A stretch of DNA of 64,000 bases from Sepioteuthis lessoniana (Eukaryota; Mollusca; Cephalopoda; Myopsida; Loliginidae), in assembly GCA_963585895.1 (NCBI GenBank), contig CAUZXS010004388.1:5001-69000 (forward strand), given 5' to 3'. Position 1 is the stretch's first letter, and each line of letters opens with the position of its first letter. Under the pieces are notes generated by a model that was given only the letters and a program-made list of their open reading frames with translations, was not told the DNA's origin and searched no databases. This document shows, in pieces, positions 45,078 to 56,119 of this stretch. The position numbers were made by a program, and so were the translations under genes.

Positions 45078-46100
45078 CTACTACTGTCCGTTGAATATTC
45101 TTCAGTGTGTGTGTGTGTGTGTGACTAACACGAATACTATAAAAAAGACTAAATAATAAAAGTGTCTTGTAGAATATAGAATGCTTGTTGACTAGGTATT
45201 TCTACAGAATTTGAATTATGTATGTTAGGAGGAACGTGTCTTTTCCCATGTAGGTTGTCTGTTTCTTTCGGTGGTTTGACGAAATTTCTGTGGTTGTTTT
45301 CGAGGCTGTAACAAGTCTAACCGAAAAGGCCGGACAAGAAAGAAAAAGGTTGTGGAATGTCTACATTTTCGTGTGGTTGAGTGCTGAAAGTCAAAATGTA
45401 AGAGAGAGAGAGAGAGAGAGTATGTGTGTTGTCTCTGTGAGTCAAAATGGAGAGAGTGAGTTGTCTCTGTAAGTCGCAGTGTAAGAGAGCGTGTTGTCTC
45501 TGTGAGTCGAAATGGAAAGAATGAGTTCTTGAAAGACAAGAGCATATTTAGGCAATTCTAGTCATACAGTTGGCTCCAAAATCGCGGGACAAAATCAAAG
45601 TTGCAGACGTAGTTGTGAGCACAAACCACGTGACTTTCCTGACCAATAGGTTCCCGAGACTGATTAGTTTACCGACGTCCGCCATCTTTGTTTCGGGAAT
45701 AAGTTGCATCACAGCCATTTTGAAATATAGGAGTGTAAATCCTATATTACTACTAATAATGTTATGTTCTTTTTTCTTTCAGATTTGAAAATAGTATACT
45801 ATAACAATTATTAATCCTAATGCCTTAGGCAAGAGTGGAAAAATATTTTGTGTCACTACTTATTTGGAGACAAAATCATTCAAAACTGTCTCAAAATAGA
45901 TTCAATCCATTAACATGATAATGATTTATAACTAAGACAAGAAACTGAAAAAAAGATCGCATGTCCTGGAAGCTGATATAATAATAATTAAAAAAATATT
46001 GATTTAATGTCTCTAGCTCAAAGGATAAATTTTTTCTAGGACGTGTTCCAAATGGCTGCCATTGCGCTTGTCTTTGTAATAAATCATATTTATGGGTTGC

Positions 46101-46374
46101 GTGTATTTCGAGATCCCTTGTATATAAGAATAGTTATGGTAGGTAGGCAGCTATTTTTTGCCTGATGATCGTTTCTTAGTGTAAAACTTGCAAGACTTGC
46201 AAACCTTCAAGAGTGAATTCGAGTCTCATTGGATGCTCTATTCATACGACCTCGCGCTACATCTGAGCAAAAAACTTTGTAAATTACAACTTTCTTAGCA
46301 CCCTAACAATAATTGCAATTAAATAGCAATTATTGTTTCTGTGTTTCGATACGCTTTGGATTATTTATGTTTAA

Positions 46375-46432
<58 letters not shown>

Positions 46433-46471
46433 ACAACACATAGTAGCAAGAAATTCATTTGATCATTACAT
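46101..46471. other. no gene; (GT)n(GA)n microsatellite
   Basis: (GT)n(GA)n occupies about 46376-46431. The segment 46195-46290 (GCAAACCTTCAAGAG..GAGTCTCATTGGATGC) resembles the internal block of the 41.1-42.2 kb element. Confidence 0.5.
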
Positions 46472-47210
46472 TGTGGGGTTTTCTGTGGCTGAAGGTCACG
46501 GGTAAAGGGCAAGGCTGTGTTGCCGTTTGAATATCTGACTCCATATTTTGGTTATTTTATTTTACCCCCACGTTAGCTGGTCGGTGTAACGCCAAGCCCA
46601 AGAAAGTCCCAAAAGAATTATATAAAAGAAAAGACAGCAACAAATAAGAGACGAAGACGTTCCTTTTATACTTTCCTTTATTTACTGGGTTCAACAACCA
46701 TTCCATGGATGAAGGAGTTTTTCCTGAATACACTGAAATGGTTGAATCCCCCAGTTAAGGTGTCAAAAATATGTTAATCGTTTCATGTATGTATTTGTTC
46801 GCATTTGGTATTTCGGGCTTCCATAAGGGTTAGTTTTCTTTTGCAAGTTTGTCAAAGTCCGGTAAGGGTTAGTTTATGGTTCATTTGTGGGTCTTGTATA
46901 TTTCAGCATATTGCTGACCGAGAGAGAGCTGCTACTGGGTGAAAGGGGCTAACCAACGCCACGTCCAAAGACGTATGCGTGGTGCCCAGACACGTCAGCA
47001 ACGATGTTATCAATTCGCTGGTCACCGCCTGAAAGTCAAAGAATGCCTGGTCCCCTTTGTCAAGAGGATGCCTTTATCTTTTTTACGCATGCGTCATCCC
47101 CTTTTCCTGTAAGGGACCTCTGGGAGTTTCTGCAAATTTAATATTCTTTTTATTAATTTATTTTTTAATCTAATTTTAATTTTTTAAAATCTATTTATTC
47201 GTTCCCTACA
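46472..47210 (-). mobile_element. solo LTR, family D variant, 4-bp duplication ACAT
   Basis: ACAT lies at 46468-46471 and 47211-47214. Ends are TGTGGGG and CCCTACA. It is co-linear with 40266-40758 apart from a 242-bp insertion at 46691-46932. It shares the U3-like part with ACGCATGCGT (near 47090). Confidence 0.9.
46691..46932. mobile_element. 242-bp insertion with 8-bp duplication inside the LTR
   Basis: TACTGGGT occurs at 46683-46690 and 46933-46940. The insertion is absent from the sister LTR at 40.3 kb. It starts TCAACAACCATTCC and ends GAGAGAGCTGC with no obvious inverted repeats. Eight-base duplications are typical of hAT and P-type transposons. Class is therefore suggested, not shown. 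Confidence 0.6.
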
Positions 47211-47690
47211 ACATTTTTAAAACGCCTTTCTTACTGAATAAAACAATTTCCATTTCAACTTGGAACTAAATGCCAATTTTGTAGGTTATTCGCACGGGAA
47301 GTCACTTTTTGGTCTTCCTAATTCTAGATTTAACAGAGAAAGAATCCTTTTATTTATTTCTTGATAGAAGTACTAATATAATCACGGACTGTTACAAAGG
47401 AACCCAACAGATTCAAAGGTAATTTTGTGTATAAAAATTGTTTAATCGTAAAGTACGAAAGCGCGGTAAGTCGCAGCAGGGTATTTGTTAGAGAAATACT
47501 TTAGAATTTTTCGAGTGGAAAACAAAGTAATTTCTTGTCGAATTTGCAATTTCATGATAATTTTCTGGGGTCTGTATCCACGCTGGAAGTATTTTTTAAT
47601 CATCCGAATTCTCGATAGAATTGAGATATGCAAATGTTAATTAGAATCATTTACCCTTTCTTAAATATAGAAGCATTAATATTGTTCTTA
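47211..47690. other. no feature recognised
   Basis: AT-rich; the 63-residue frame (47442-47633) has no motif. Confidence 0.5.
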
Positions 47691-47694
47691 GAAA

Positions 47695-48115
47695 TGGAAA
47701 CCCAACATTACCCGGTAGGCAGGGGTTTAGAAAACGCCGACTGCATCATTAGTAAAGGAATAAGACCCTCCACCCTCCAAAAAGGGGTATCTTGGTTAAG
47801 ACACCGATGGCGAGGCTTCTGTTCTTGCTATCTGAGGAGTGTGGAGTACCTCATCATTGCTATTACTCCCAGGTCCACTCTGACTCTGGGTGGTAGCACC
47901 TGTTAGAGTTCCATCTATGGGTCAAATAGATCTGTTAAAAAATTTGCCTATTCGATGGGACTGCGTAAAAACAAACAAACAAATAACCTCTTAAGAAAGT
48001 GTCACCTGAAAACACGTACAAATGAAATTATAATGAATGCGATTCCCTAACCTTTAGGCATAAAATAACTCTACACGAGTTGACGTACTGTTAAAATCGA
48101 TCAATTGAATCGAAT
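47695..48115 (+). mobile_element. SINE family H and following shared tail
   Basis: GAGTGTGGAGTACC, CTCCCAGGTCCACTCTGA and ATGGGTCAAATAGATCTG are family H blocks. The downstream GGCATAAAATAAC...GTTGAC...CTGTTAAAATCGATC also follows the copy at 51.6 kb, so both carry a longer common unit. Confidence 0.65.
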
Positions 48116-48272
48116 CGAACCCAACAGGTTCGCGGGTCGTCTAGTTATTAAACGAAATCCTAAATAACTGGTCAAGGCATATTTCATGATTATAAATTTG
48201 AGGTTACCGAGTAAAAACATTCTTAGTTTTGTTTTGAAGGGGGTATTGCCGGAAAGATTTTACCAAATGGGT

Positions 48273-48303
<31 letters not shown>

Positions 48304-48747
48304 AAGAAGAAGAAGAAGAAAAGAGACATGTTTATCAGCTGAGCCACGTCCACCCATCTTTATGTTAAGTGAGGACACCTATAAAAATCGGAGGAAAATA
48401 TATGTCAATGGTAAATAGAGTTGACAACAATTGATCGGGGAACATTGGGAGTGACACGTTTGATTCATGACCGACTGCTATTTTTAAAGAAAAAAAAAAT
48501 ATTTTGTTGAATTGAATGCTTTGGGGACGTCATTATTTGGTTCCCGGATATACACGAGTGACATTAAGTTTCAAGTCTGGTGACGATTTTGATGGAGGAA
48601 AATTAATCGACTCGTGTGAACCATCAAACGACTTTTACACATTTTTTATGGAACGAGACAGAGAGACAGAGAGACAGAGACAGAGAAATTGAATAACTTG
48701 TTGCTTTTCGTTTTGCTGTGTTGTTTTCTGATGTTGTAATAGGCAAA

Positions 48748-48781
<34 letters not shown>

Positions 48782-48943
48782 TGGCTTTGTCAACCTGGCA
48801 ACAATATTCTTTTTCTCTCTCGCCGAAGCAAATATAACCAAAATGGACATTTTTTAAAGAGAAAAAAATCACTTATTCATCAACGATAATTAACATTTAG
48901 CCAGTTGTTAAGCAAGACTCAAGAAGAGAGAAATCGCGGGAGA
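48116..48943. other. no gene; (AAG)n microsatellite
   Basis: (AAG)n lies at 48275-48321. A poly-A run is at 48747-48765. Frames here are low-complexity. Confidence 0.6.
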
Positions 48944-49067
48944 TTGAGAGAGAGAGAGAGAGAGAGAGAACAAGAATTTCAAGGAAGAACAACAAAACAC
49001 TTTAGAAAAAGACGTAAAAAAGGGAAAAAAGAAAGAAAGAAAATGAGGAAGGAAGAACGTAAGTAAA

Positions 49068-49099
<32 letters not shown>

Positions 49100-49718
49100 G
49101 GTAGTTAGCACTATGAAGGAGGGTGATTGATTTTTCGCCACAGAAAGAAGGAACCAAGAGTAGAAAAAAAAAAAGAGAAAGTCCCGTAGGTAAAAAGAAA
49201 GAAAAGAAAAAAGACATCAGAGTGTCGGTAGAAACGAGAAAGAGAGAAATATCGTCTACGTGTAGAGAAAGAAAGAAAGAAAGAACAGTGTATTGAAAAA
49301 GAACATTGAAAGAGAGAAAGAAAAAGCACAGCTTCTACATAAAAAAGAAGGTGAGGAAAAAAGACAGAAAGAAAGAATTGTGTTGGAAAAGAAGACAGAT
49401 AAAAAGAAAAGGTACAGTGCGTTCGTAGATAAAGAAAGAAAGAAAGAAAGAAAGAAGAAAACGAAGATATACATGAAGGAAAATACAAGGCGTACGCTGA
49501 TAAAAAGGAAAGAAAGCAACAAAAACAAAAAAAAAAAAACAACCTTTGAGTAGATAAAGAAAGAAAAGAAGGAACCTGTTGTAAAAAAATACAAAAAAAT
49601 AACAACAAGAAATAAAAACCAAAAACAACAAAAAAGAAAGAAAAAGAAAGAAATTAAGATAAAAGACAGAAATAATGCCGCAAAGAAAGAGAAACAAACA
49701 GAAAAAATATATTAGAAA

Positions 49719-49750
<32 letters not shown>

Positions 49751-49760
49751 GTCTAGAACA
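48944..49760 (+). repeat. long purine tract, GAAA/GA-rich
   Basis: More than 800 bases are dominated by A and G on the plus strand: (GA)n at 48948-48968, (GAAA)n runs near 49070-49095, 49266-49283 and 49430-49456, and (AAAT)n at 49724-49749. The long minus-strand frames rich in Phe, Leu and Ser are the translation of this tract, not proteins. Confidence 0.85.
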
Positions 49761-50869
49761 GGAAAGAGAGAAAAATATTTTTTTTTTAATTAAAAACGAA
49801 AACAGTCAGATATTGTAAAAAATATTTTTATTTTTTATATCTAACTACTGTAAAATTGTCTAGTATTCAAATTTCAAAACAATAATATAAAAAAAAAGAA
49901 TCGTTTCATGTTTGTTTCTCCCAGGTGATTTCTTTCTTTCTTTCTTTCTTTCTGCGCTAAAAAGAAGAAAAACACGTGCGCTGTATTTTACGACGAATAC
50001 AATAAATAACAAAACAACCAGCTACGATGCAACTAAGCACGTTTCAAGTTATTCAGTAGTCGGATCGGCCTCTCCTACACACTTGCGTTGCTTTATCACG
50101 AGAACAGACAGCATTTAAAAAAAGAAAAAGAAAAGAAAAAAATAATAAAGAAAAAAACACACACTCACTGACTAACTAGTTAACAAGAGACGTAAAACCA
50201 ATCGCTTTTTTTTTTTTCGTTTAAACCCCCAAATTCTTCAGCATTTCGATTCTGCGAAATCACAGACCGAAGGTAAGATAAATGTTCATCTTTCTGCTAT
50301 GCATCTGGTGCGTGTTCAATTGATGCCATATGGCATATGAGGAACAAGCAGATTGTTGTTAAGAAGAAATGTTTACTGTTTCGTAAAGATTTTTTTTTTT
50401 TAAATCTCAAACAGAAAAGAAGAAAAGAAAGTATTTCCTCTATTTTAAATAGTGACTTTTTAATATTTTATGATATAAAGCAATTCTTATTGATATTATC
50501 GTAATGAAACTCGGTGACAGACTCCGACCAGAATTTGTTTGTTTCAATATAATATTAGTTCTAAGTTGTTCCTCCTAAAACTGCCGAGATTAAAATTAAA
50601 ATCTTTTCTTTCATTATATATAATTGTCTTTTTTATGTATATATTTATAGTTTGAAATTAAATTTAACGGCTACTTGTATCTTTTTTAAAAAATATCAAC
50701 GAGAATTGTTATTACAAAAACAGAACACTTACGAGAGAGACAACACTTTTCTTAATCCTGTAAATCTAAATTTTGCCGGTAGACTGTTTTATTTATAGGA
50801 TTAATATATACCACTGATTCAAGTGGTAATTTACTAAGCTTTTTGCTTAGATGTAGCACAAGGCCATAT
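49761..50869. other. no gene supported; isolated donor-like site
   Basis: A pocket of higher complexity (about 49970-50280) ends in CCGAAG|GTAAGATAAATG near 50271, a strong splice-donor match that could end a non-coding first exon on the plus strand. No coding sequence or acceptor is recognised. Confidence 0.25.
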
Positions 50870-51135
50870 GAAATGGGCACCCAATGAGACTCGAACTCAC
50901 TCGTGTGGGTTTGCTTGTCGAGCTTGAAAAAAAAAAAGGATATTATGTTGAAAAGTAAGCATCTATTGCATAAGAATGGTTTCTTTCAATTTCAGGTTGT
51001 GAACTTATATTAGTTATTTCGAACGATTTACTTAGTTAAAGCACTAGTCCGTAAGTATGGGGCACCCAGTAAGACTCGAACTCACTACTAATGGTCTGGC
51101 GGTCAAGCTCGCTAATCATTGTGCCTCGCGAGAGA
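50870..51135 (-). mobile_element. two tRNA-like SINE heads
   Basis: GGGCACCCA(A/G)T(G/A)AGACTCGAACTC occurs at about 50877 and 51060. On the minus strand this gives box B GAGTTCGAGTC, and the second copy keeps a box-A-like GATTAGCGAGCTTG and a GAGGCACAATG start. The bodies are AT-rich and not shared with families A, B, H or I. A decayed tRNA pseudogene pair is the alternative. Confidence 0.45.
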
Positions 51136-51589
51136 GGCGTGGTGTAATCAAAAAGTATGAAAACTGAAGTTTTAAATATTTTTAATCTAAATGAAAATAT
51201 GGAGACAGCTGGGCAACTTATATAATAAATAGTACAATCATAGTTGTAAGTTATTCCTATTAAAAATGCTAAAATTAAAATTAAAACCTTTGTGCTCTTC
51301 GCTTTTCTTTATATAATGGGCCTATTTTATTACTTTAAAAGAAATTTAACGGGCACTTAGACAGTAACTTATTCAAAATTTCAACGAAAATTGTTGTTGC
51401 TGAAAAAAAAAGTCTTCTACCGACCAAAAACATATTTAAAAATAATCTATTAATTCAGTTGTCGTGTATTCATTTTTTTTTTTTTTTTTTTTTTTCAAGA
51501 ATTAATCATTTACGATCCCAAAACGTATTAAGATTTTTGATATGTCACATTGCATTCTTCTTGAAAGATGACGAGCTCTTCTTCCTATA
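51136..51589. other. no gene; poly-T tract
   Basis: T run at 51474-51495; otherwise AT-rich. Confidence 0.55.
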
Positions 51590-51830
51590 TCTTATTATCA
51601 CCCCCCCCAAGTCCACTCTGACCCGGAGTGGTAGTACCTGTTAGGGCCCCACTTATGGGTCTAATAGATCTTTTTTAAGAATTATTAGTATTCCGTAGGC
51701 GAGTGTACAAAAAAGAAAAAAGATGTAATTTATGTACGTACAATGAAGGCAATTACCTAACCTTTAAGCATAAAATAACCGTTGACAGGTTGACATACCG
51801 TTAAAATCAATCTATCATATTACCATTTTT
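51590..51830 (+). mobile_element. SINE family H fragment and tail
   Basis: CCAAGTCCACTCTGACCCGG, GTGGTAGTACCTGTTAGGGC and GGGTCTAATAGATC, then GCATAAAATAACCGTTGACA as at 48.05 kb. Confidence 0.6.
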
Positions 51831-51951
51831 CTTGGAGTTTGACATTCTTAAACTGTCAAACTTATTTGCTTCGATTCAAAAAAATATATAAAATTAAGAT
51901 AAACAAATAATAATAATTTAAACTTGCACATGAAAAGTGATTTAAAATGTG

Positions 51952-51991
<40 letters not shown>

Positions 51992-52410
51992 CAAAAAACT
52001 TTGAGACATTTTCATACATTGAAAAAATACGCAATAATTTACACATTTTAATGCATAAGCCTTTCAGAAAATTAAAAAAAAAAATTGTGTTCCCTTTGAA
52101 TATGTTACGTTTGCTGCCTATTTAAAAGAACAGATTTTGTTTCAAGGAAATATAAATTTACAGTACTCGAACAAACACGTAATTTGTTTTTTAATTGCCT
52201 GGATTTCAGATTTAAAAACTGGCAAATTTACACCAGAAGAACCAAATTTTATTGCAGTCACAATTAGCCATTCATATTTTGTAGTTTTGAATGCAAAATT
52301 TCTGGAATAAAAAAGAAAAAAAAGTAACATCTTGTCTGAATTTCTGAGACGAAGTTAGATGATTTTTATCATCCAGGGTTTTCGGACTATTGTCTCTTTA
52401 TTTATTGTCA
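51831..52410. other. no gene; long T run
   Basis: T run at 51957-51984; AT-rich throughout. Confidence 0.55.
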
Positions 52411-52730
52411 TAAAGGACACAGAGCTTAACGGTTATAGGCGTTAGTTCCCGAAGCTTCTAAGTGACAATCACCAGGAGGTTGCAGGTTCAATCCTGACAG
52501 CAGGCGAGGAACAATACAAGAATACTTTTAACACTTGTACTTGGTAAATAAAGGACGTGGTTTAAAGTTCCGTGTAGGCTCCCAAGTTCAACATGAAACA
52601 CTTGAAGAAGGCCGCAGGACACATCAGCCAAAAACGTTCTGAATATAGCCATAAAGATGAAGACAATAATCCGAAAATTCTCAATGATAAAAGTAACTCC
52701 TTTAAATGGAAAAAAAAAAAAAAAAATTCT
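52411..52730 (+). mobile_element. candidate SINE with A-rich end
   Basis: GAGCTTAACGGTTATAGGCG resembles box A, and GCAGGTTCAATCCTG at about 52484 is a good box B. AAGAAGGCCGCAGGAC and AGCCAAAAACGTTCTG follow, then an A run at 52710-52727. It is the only copy in the window. Confidence 0.4.
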
Positions 52731-53164
52731 ATTCTTCTAAAATCTTCTTCCGAATTGATCAAGCAAGTTGAATAAGTAAATTCTTAGGTGGAAGAGTTGT
52801 CAATTAATTTGGATTCCCGCTTCCAAATTTCTTGATATTCCTTAAAAGCCTCCGGGTTTCATTGCATTTATCAATTTAATTCAATTAAAAAAAAAAAAGA
52901 AAAAATTTTTAAGTTAAAATAACATTTTTCGGAGATTCTACATTTGGAATCAGAAATCATGATGAAATGTATGAAATATAATAGGTTGATCCTTCGTGCG
53001 TAAATGTGTTTATTTTTATACCTTCAAAAACAAATGATTTGAATTAAATTATCTGTTAGTTCAAATACTTATGAGCAGTACTATATAATACAATAAGTCT
53101 TTGAAAGAAAAAAAATTAATTGCATGTCAACCTGTCTAGGGTTATTTTATGCATACAGATTAGG
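52731..53164. other. no feature recognised
   Basis: AT-rich; nothing supported apart from a GTCAACCTGTC..GGTTATTTTATGC stretch at 53125 related to the tail at 51.77 kb. Confidence 0.45.
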
Positions 53165-53380
53165 TCTGCTTTGATTTCTTTAATGGCATATCAAACATCA
53201 TGGGTTATTTAATGCCAAAGCCATCTTTGAAGAAGAACAGCAGTGATACTATTAGACCCATAGAAGGGGAAATGAGGGGGGTTCATACCTTTTCGAAGAA
53301 TAAGATTTGGGAATCAATTCATGTTCACATTTTTTTTTCATATACCATCCTTTTGTATATGAATAATTGTTAAACAAATG
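53165..53380 (-). mobile_element. SINE family A
   Basis: TTTAATGGCATATCAAACATC, TTATTTAATGCCAAAGCCATC, AGAACAGCAGTGATACTAT and GGGGGTTCATACCTTTTCG in reverse order. The head is decayed. Confidence 0.7.
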
Positions 53381-53384
53381 TATT

Positions 53385-53620
53385 TGACCCATAGATGGTA
53401 TTCTAAAAGATGCTACCACTCCAGAACAGAGTGGATCTGGGAGTAATGACAGTGAAGGGATACTCTACACTTCCTAGATCTCTAGAACTGATGCTTCGGC
53501 ATCAGATATTATTTAATGTCAGACCCAAAACACTCCTTTTTTTTTTGGTAGGGAGGTCTTACCCTTCTGTAGAGGATACAGTCAATATATTCTAATCCCT
53601 TCTGATTAGGGATAATAAAT
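53385..53620 (-). mobile_element. SINE family H
   Basis: GACCCATAGATGGTATTC, GTGGATCTGGGAGTAATGAC, GGTCTTACCCTTCTGTAGAG and a TATTCTAATCCCTTCTG end. Co-linear with 55025-55270. Confidence 0.7.
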
Positions 53621-54055
53621 CTTTGTATTAATTTCATATACCTTTTAATTTTATAATCAAAATTTAATTAATTTGTTATGCTTTTTAAAGAATTTCTTGA
53701 AACATTTTCTCTTTGGATAGATTTTTCTATTAGGATTTCTGCAAGATTAAAATTACGGTATTTTTCAAAAGAGATGGTCCTAACAGGAATGTTATGACAC
53801 ATGTGTTGACATCAGTGGAAACTAATGTCTTTACAATGACTTTAAAAAAAAAAAATTTTTTATCTGAAACAAATTTTTAAAAGGTTTTAAAAAGAAAATT
53901 CTGAAATGTTTCTTTTCAGAAAAAATGAAATTGTTATGATTCAAAAAAGTCACAAAAATGATTTTTTTTTCTTTTTTTTTAATCAAAAATGTGTTTATAA
54001 CACATTATACAATAAAATAACTTATTTGATTATCAATTTTTGAGTGTGTGTTCTG
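53621..54055. other. no feature recognised
   Basis: Very AT-rich; nothing supported. Confidence 0.55.
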
Positions 54056-54059
54056 CGTT

Positions 54060-54200
54060 TATCAAATGGTTCTGTTCCCGTTCTGGAATTCTAGGGAATG
54101 TGAAGTTAACCCTTTTGTTATCATTACACCCAGATCCACTCCGACTTGGTAGTTCCTGTTGCTGTCTCGTCTATGAGTCAAATCGATCTGAATGAAGATT
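54060..54200 (+). mobile_element. SINE family H fragment
   Basis: CACCCAGATCCACTCCGACTT, GTAGTTCCTGTTGCTG, ATGAGTCAAATCGATCTG. Confidence 0.55.
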
Positions 54201-54282
54201 AAAATTATTAGGTATGAATACTTGAAACCACATAACTGTGTGTAAATTATTTGTATTAGATTTGGTTTCATTTCTTTGTTTA

Positions 54283-54840
54283 ATGGCACATCAACCTTCT
54301 TGGGTTATCTAATACCAAAACTCTGAATTCAGGCTGCTTATGGCATCTGCTGTTCGTTAGTGGCCACTCACCTAAGTACTGACCAGGCTTGTCACTACTT
54401 TGTTTAATGGCATATCAACCTTCTTGGGTTTTCTAATGCCAAAGCCATCCTTGTAGAGGGGTTGTCCTCATAGTGTAATGGTTAAAACGATGGACTGCCG
54501 AATCGTAGTAAGTGAATTCATACTCCAGTCGCGTTATTATGTTCACTTTCGGGCAAATACCCTTGGGAAAGGTATGAACCCCCTTATCCTCCCAGCTATG
54601 GGTTAAATAGTACCACTACTATTCTTCTAGGAGAATGGCTTTGGCATTAAATAACCTACAAAGATTGATATGCCATTAAACAAAGAAACCAACCAAACCA
54701 TCCTTGTAAAAGAACAGTAGTGGCACTATTTTACCCCATAACTAGAAGGATAAGTGGGTTCATGCCTTCTGCAAAGGTATTTGTTTGGTTAAGTTTTATG
54801 GCATATCAACCATTGTTGGTTATTTAATGCCATATTCTGT
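54283..54840. mobile_element. SINE family A cluster with a nested insertion
   Basis: Reverse tails lie at 54283-54320, 54398-54455 and 54792-54830. A complete forward copy (about 54459-54697) sits inside the second. CCATCCTTGTA occurs at 54445-54455 and 54698-54708, and the reverse copy continues after it with AAAGAACAGTAGTGGCACTA. Head GTCCTCATAGTGTAATGG and CGGGCAAATACCCTTGGG are intact. Confidence 0.85.
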
Positions 54841-55024
54841 TTTTACATATACATTCAATATATGATTTGTAAACACATTTTGTAGATACAGTTAAACGAT
54901 CCAAAAGTTCTATTTCTAACAATTCATTTTAGTGTAAGTCTACTAAGTTAAATGGTTCCAAGTATTGCTATGTATCACTAACAATTTAATTTTGCATAAG
55001 TCATTTGTTTGCACTCAGTTTAAA

Positions 55025-55395
55025 TATCAAACAGTTCTATTTGAGCCATAGATAGGACCCTTTCAGTTGATACCACTCTGGGCCAAAGTGGACCTGGGAG
55101 CGATGGCAATGAAGGGGTACTCCACATTCCCCAAAGCTCCAGCATTATTGGAGCCTCACTATCAGATTGTTTAGTGTCATATCTAGGACACTTGCTGGTT
55201 GGGTGGAGTTTTACCCCTCTGCAGAGGTGCAGTCGGTGTATTCTACTTCTCCTGCCAACTGCCAAGGATAACAACGGCAAGGATATTTGTCTGAAAGTGA
55301 ATGTAATAGCACAACTGGAATTTGAACTTGCTTACTCTGATATTGCTGTCCAGTACATTAACCACTACACCACAGGGAGTCCCTCCTATTCATAT
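55025..55395 (-). mobile_element. SINE family H, most complete copy
   Basis: On the minus strand it starts GGGACTCCCTGTGGTGTAGTG (box A) with AAGTTCAAATTCCAG as box B near 55318. It continues through a (GTTATC) segment, TACACCGACTGCACCTCTGC, CTAAACAATCTGATAGTGAGG, CCAGGTCCACTTTGGCCC, to GGTCCTATCTATGGCTC. The internal frames are not genes. Confidence 0.8.
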
Positions 55396-55459
55396 CTAAT
55401 AGAAATATTTGAAATCACCTCAAGCAGCGATCGTGTCAATACTGCTATATAGATGCACC

Positions 55460-55852
55460 ACATAGACTCTGACTGAACGGATGGAGAAAAAGCTTGACAG
55501 CAATTAGACAAGAATGCTGCAAGCAATATTGAACAAGTCCTGGAGACAGCACCCCACAAAGCAGCACCTATACGGCCACCTACCACCCATCATGAAAACT
55601 ATCAAAATTAAATGAACCAGACACACAGGACAAAGCTGGAGAAGTAGGGACGAGCTTGTGAGTGATGAACTCTTGTGAGCCCCTTCACATGGATGAGCAA
55701 AGTCAGGACGTCCAGTTCAAACCTACATACAGCAGCTCTGTGCCGATACGAGATGTAGCCCTGAGGATCTGCCGAAAGCAAGGGACGATAGGGAGTTGTG
55801 GCGAGAGAGGGTCAGGAATATCTGTGCTGATAGCATGATTGAAATCAAATAA
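55460..55852 (+). pseudogene. LINE tail, second family
   Basis: One frame from about 55463 to the stop at 55850 reads TLTERMEKKLDSN, TRMLQAILNKSWRQHPTKQH, LYGHLPPIMKTIKIK, TRHTGQSWRSRDELVSDELL, KSGRPVQTYIQQLCADT, SPEDLPKARDDRELWRERV. This is the common C-terminus of endonuclease-type LINE proteins of invertebrates. Stops (TAG or TGA) replace Trp, Tyr and Arg codons; no frameshift. The reverse transcriptase lies upstream of the break and is absent. Confidence 0.8.
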
Positions 55853-56119
55853 GACCCTATAAGTATGGATGAAAATTTTTTTTTTTTTCAGGATTGGAAT
55901 ACTTGAAAGCATATAACTGGAATTTATTTGTATTAGGAATAATTGCTTGAAGATATAATTGTTTATAAATCAATATCATAAGTTAACTGAAACTTGCCAA
56001 AAAAGGGACTGACTGACCATTGAATAACCCAACAAGGGTTGACATGCTGTAAAACCAAACAATAAATCTTAAATGAATATTAATGCTTTATATTTGCTAA
56101 GCATTGCTTTTCTCAAAAT
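55853..56119. other. no gene; SINE A tail remnant
   Basis: GAATAACCCAACAAGGGTTG, ACATGCTGTAAAACC at about 56022-56060 is a plus-strand family A tail. Confidence 0.55.

Larger units (their letters stand above)
43306..45747 (+). mobile_element. family F element, copy 3, host to two LTR insertions
   Basis: GTAGGGTGACATG starts after TACT (43302-43305). The TATAGGAGTGTAAATCCTATA hairpin (45726-45746) ends before TACT (45748-45751). Removing 43464-44503 and 44556-45077, each with one target duplication, restores the block order of copy 1 (ATATCAACAAGTACATTAAA, then ACATTACGAGTGTTCTAC). Confidence 0.75.
43252..46100 (+). mobile_element. family N, transposon relic interrupted by family F
   Basis: The ends 43252-43301 (CTCAATATACATGGGACCC..) and 45752-46100 are together the inverse of 57035-57455. 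In the second part one frame reads GKIFCVTTYLETKSFKTVSK, like the N-terminal helix-turn-helix of some transposases. On the opposite strand near 46040-46065, ggacgtgttcc encodes a GG-LEHVL-stop-like end in the 57-kb copy. The two peptides face each other, so the copy is rearranged or one reading is chance. Confidence 0.5.

Noticed and set aside
49111..49697. Long minus-strand frames of 112-165 residues rich in Phe, Leu and Ser
   Set aside because: They are the complement of the purine tract; several overlapping frames are open at once, as expected for low-complexity DNA.
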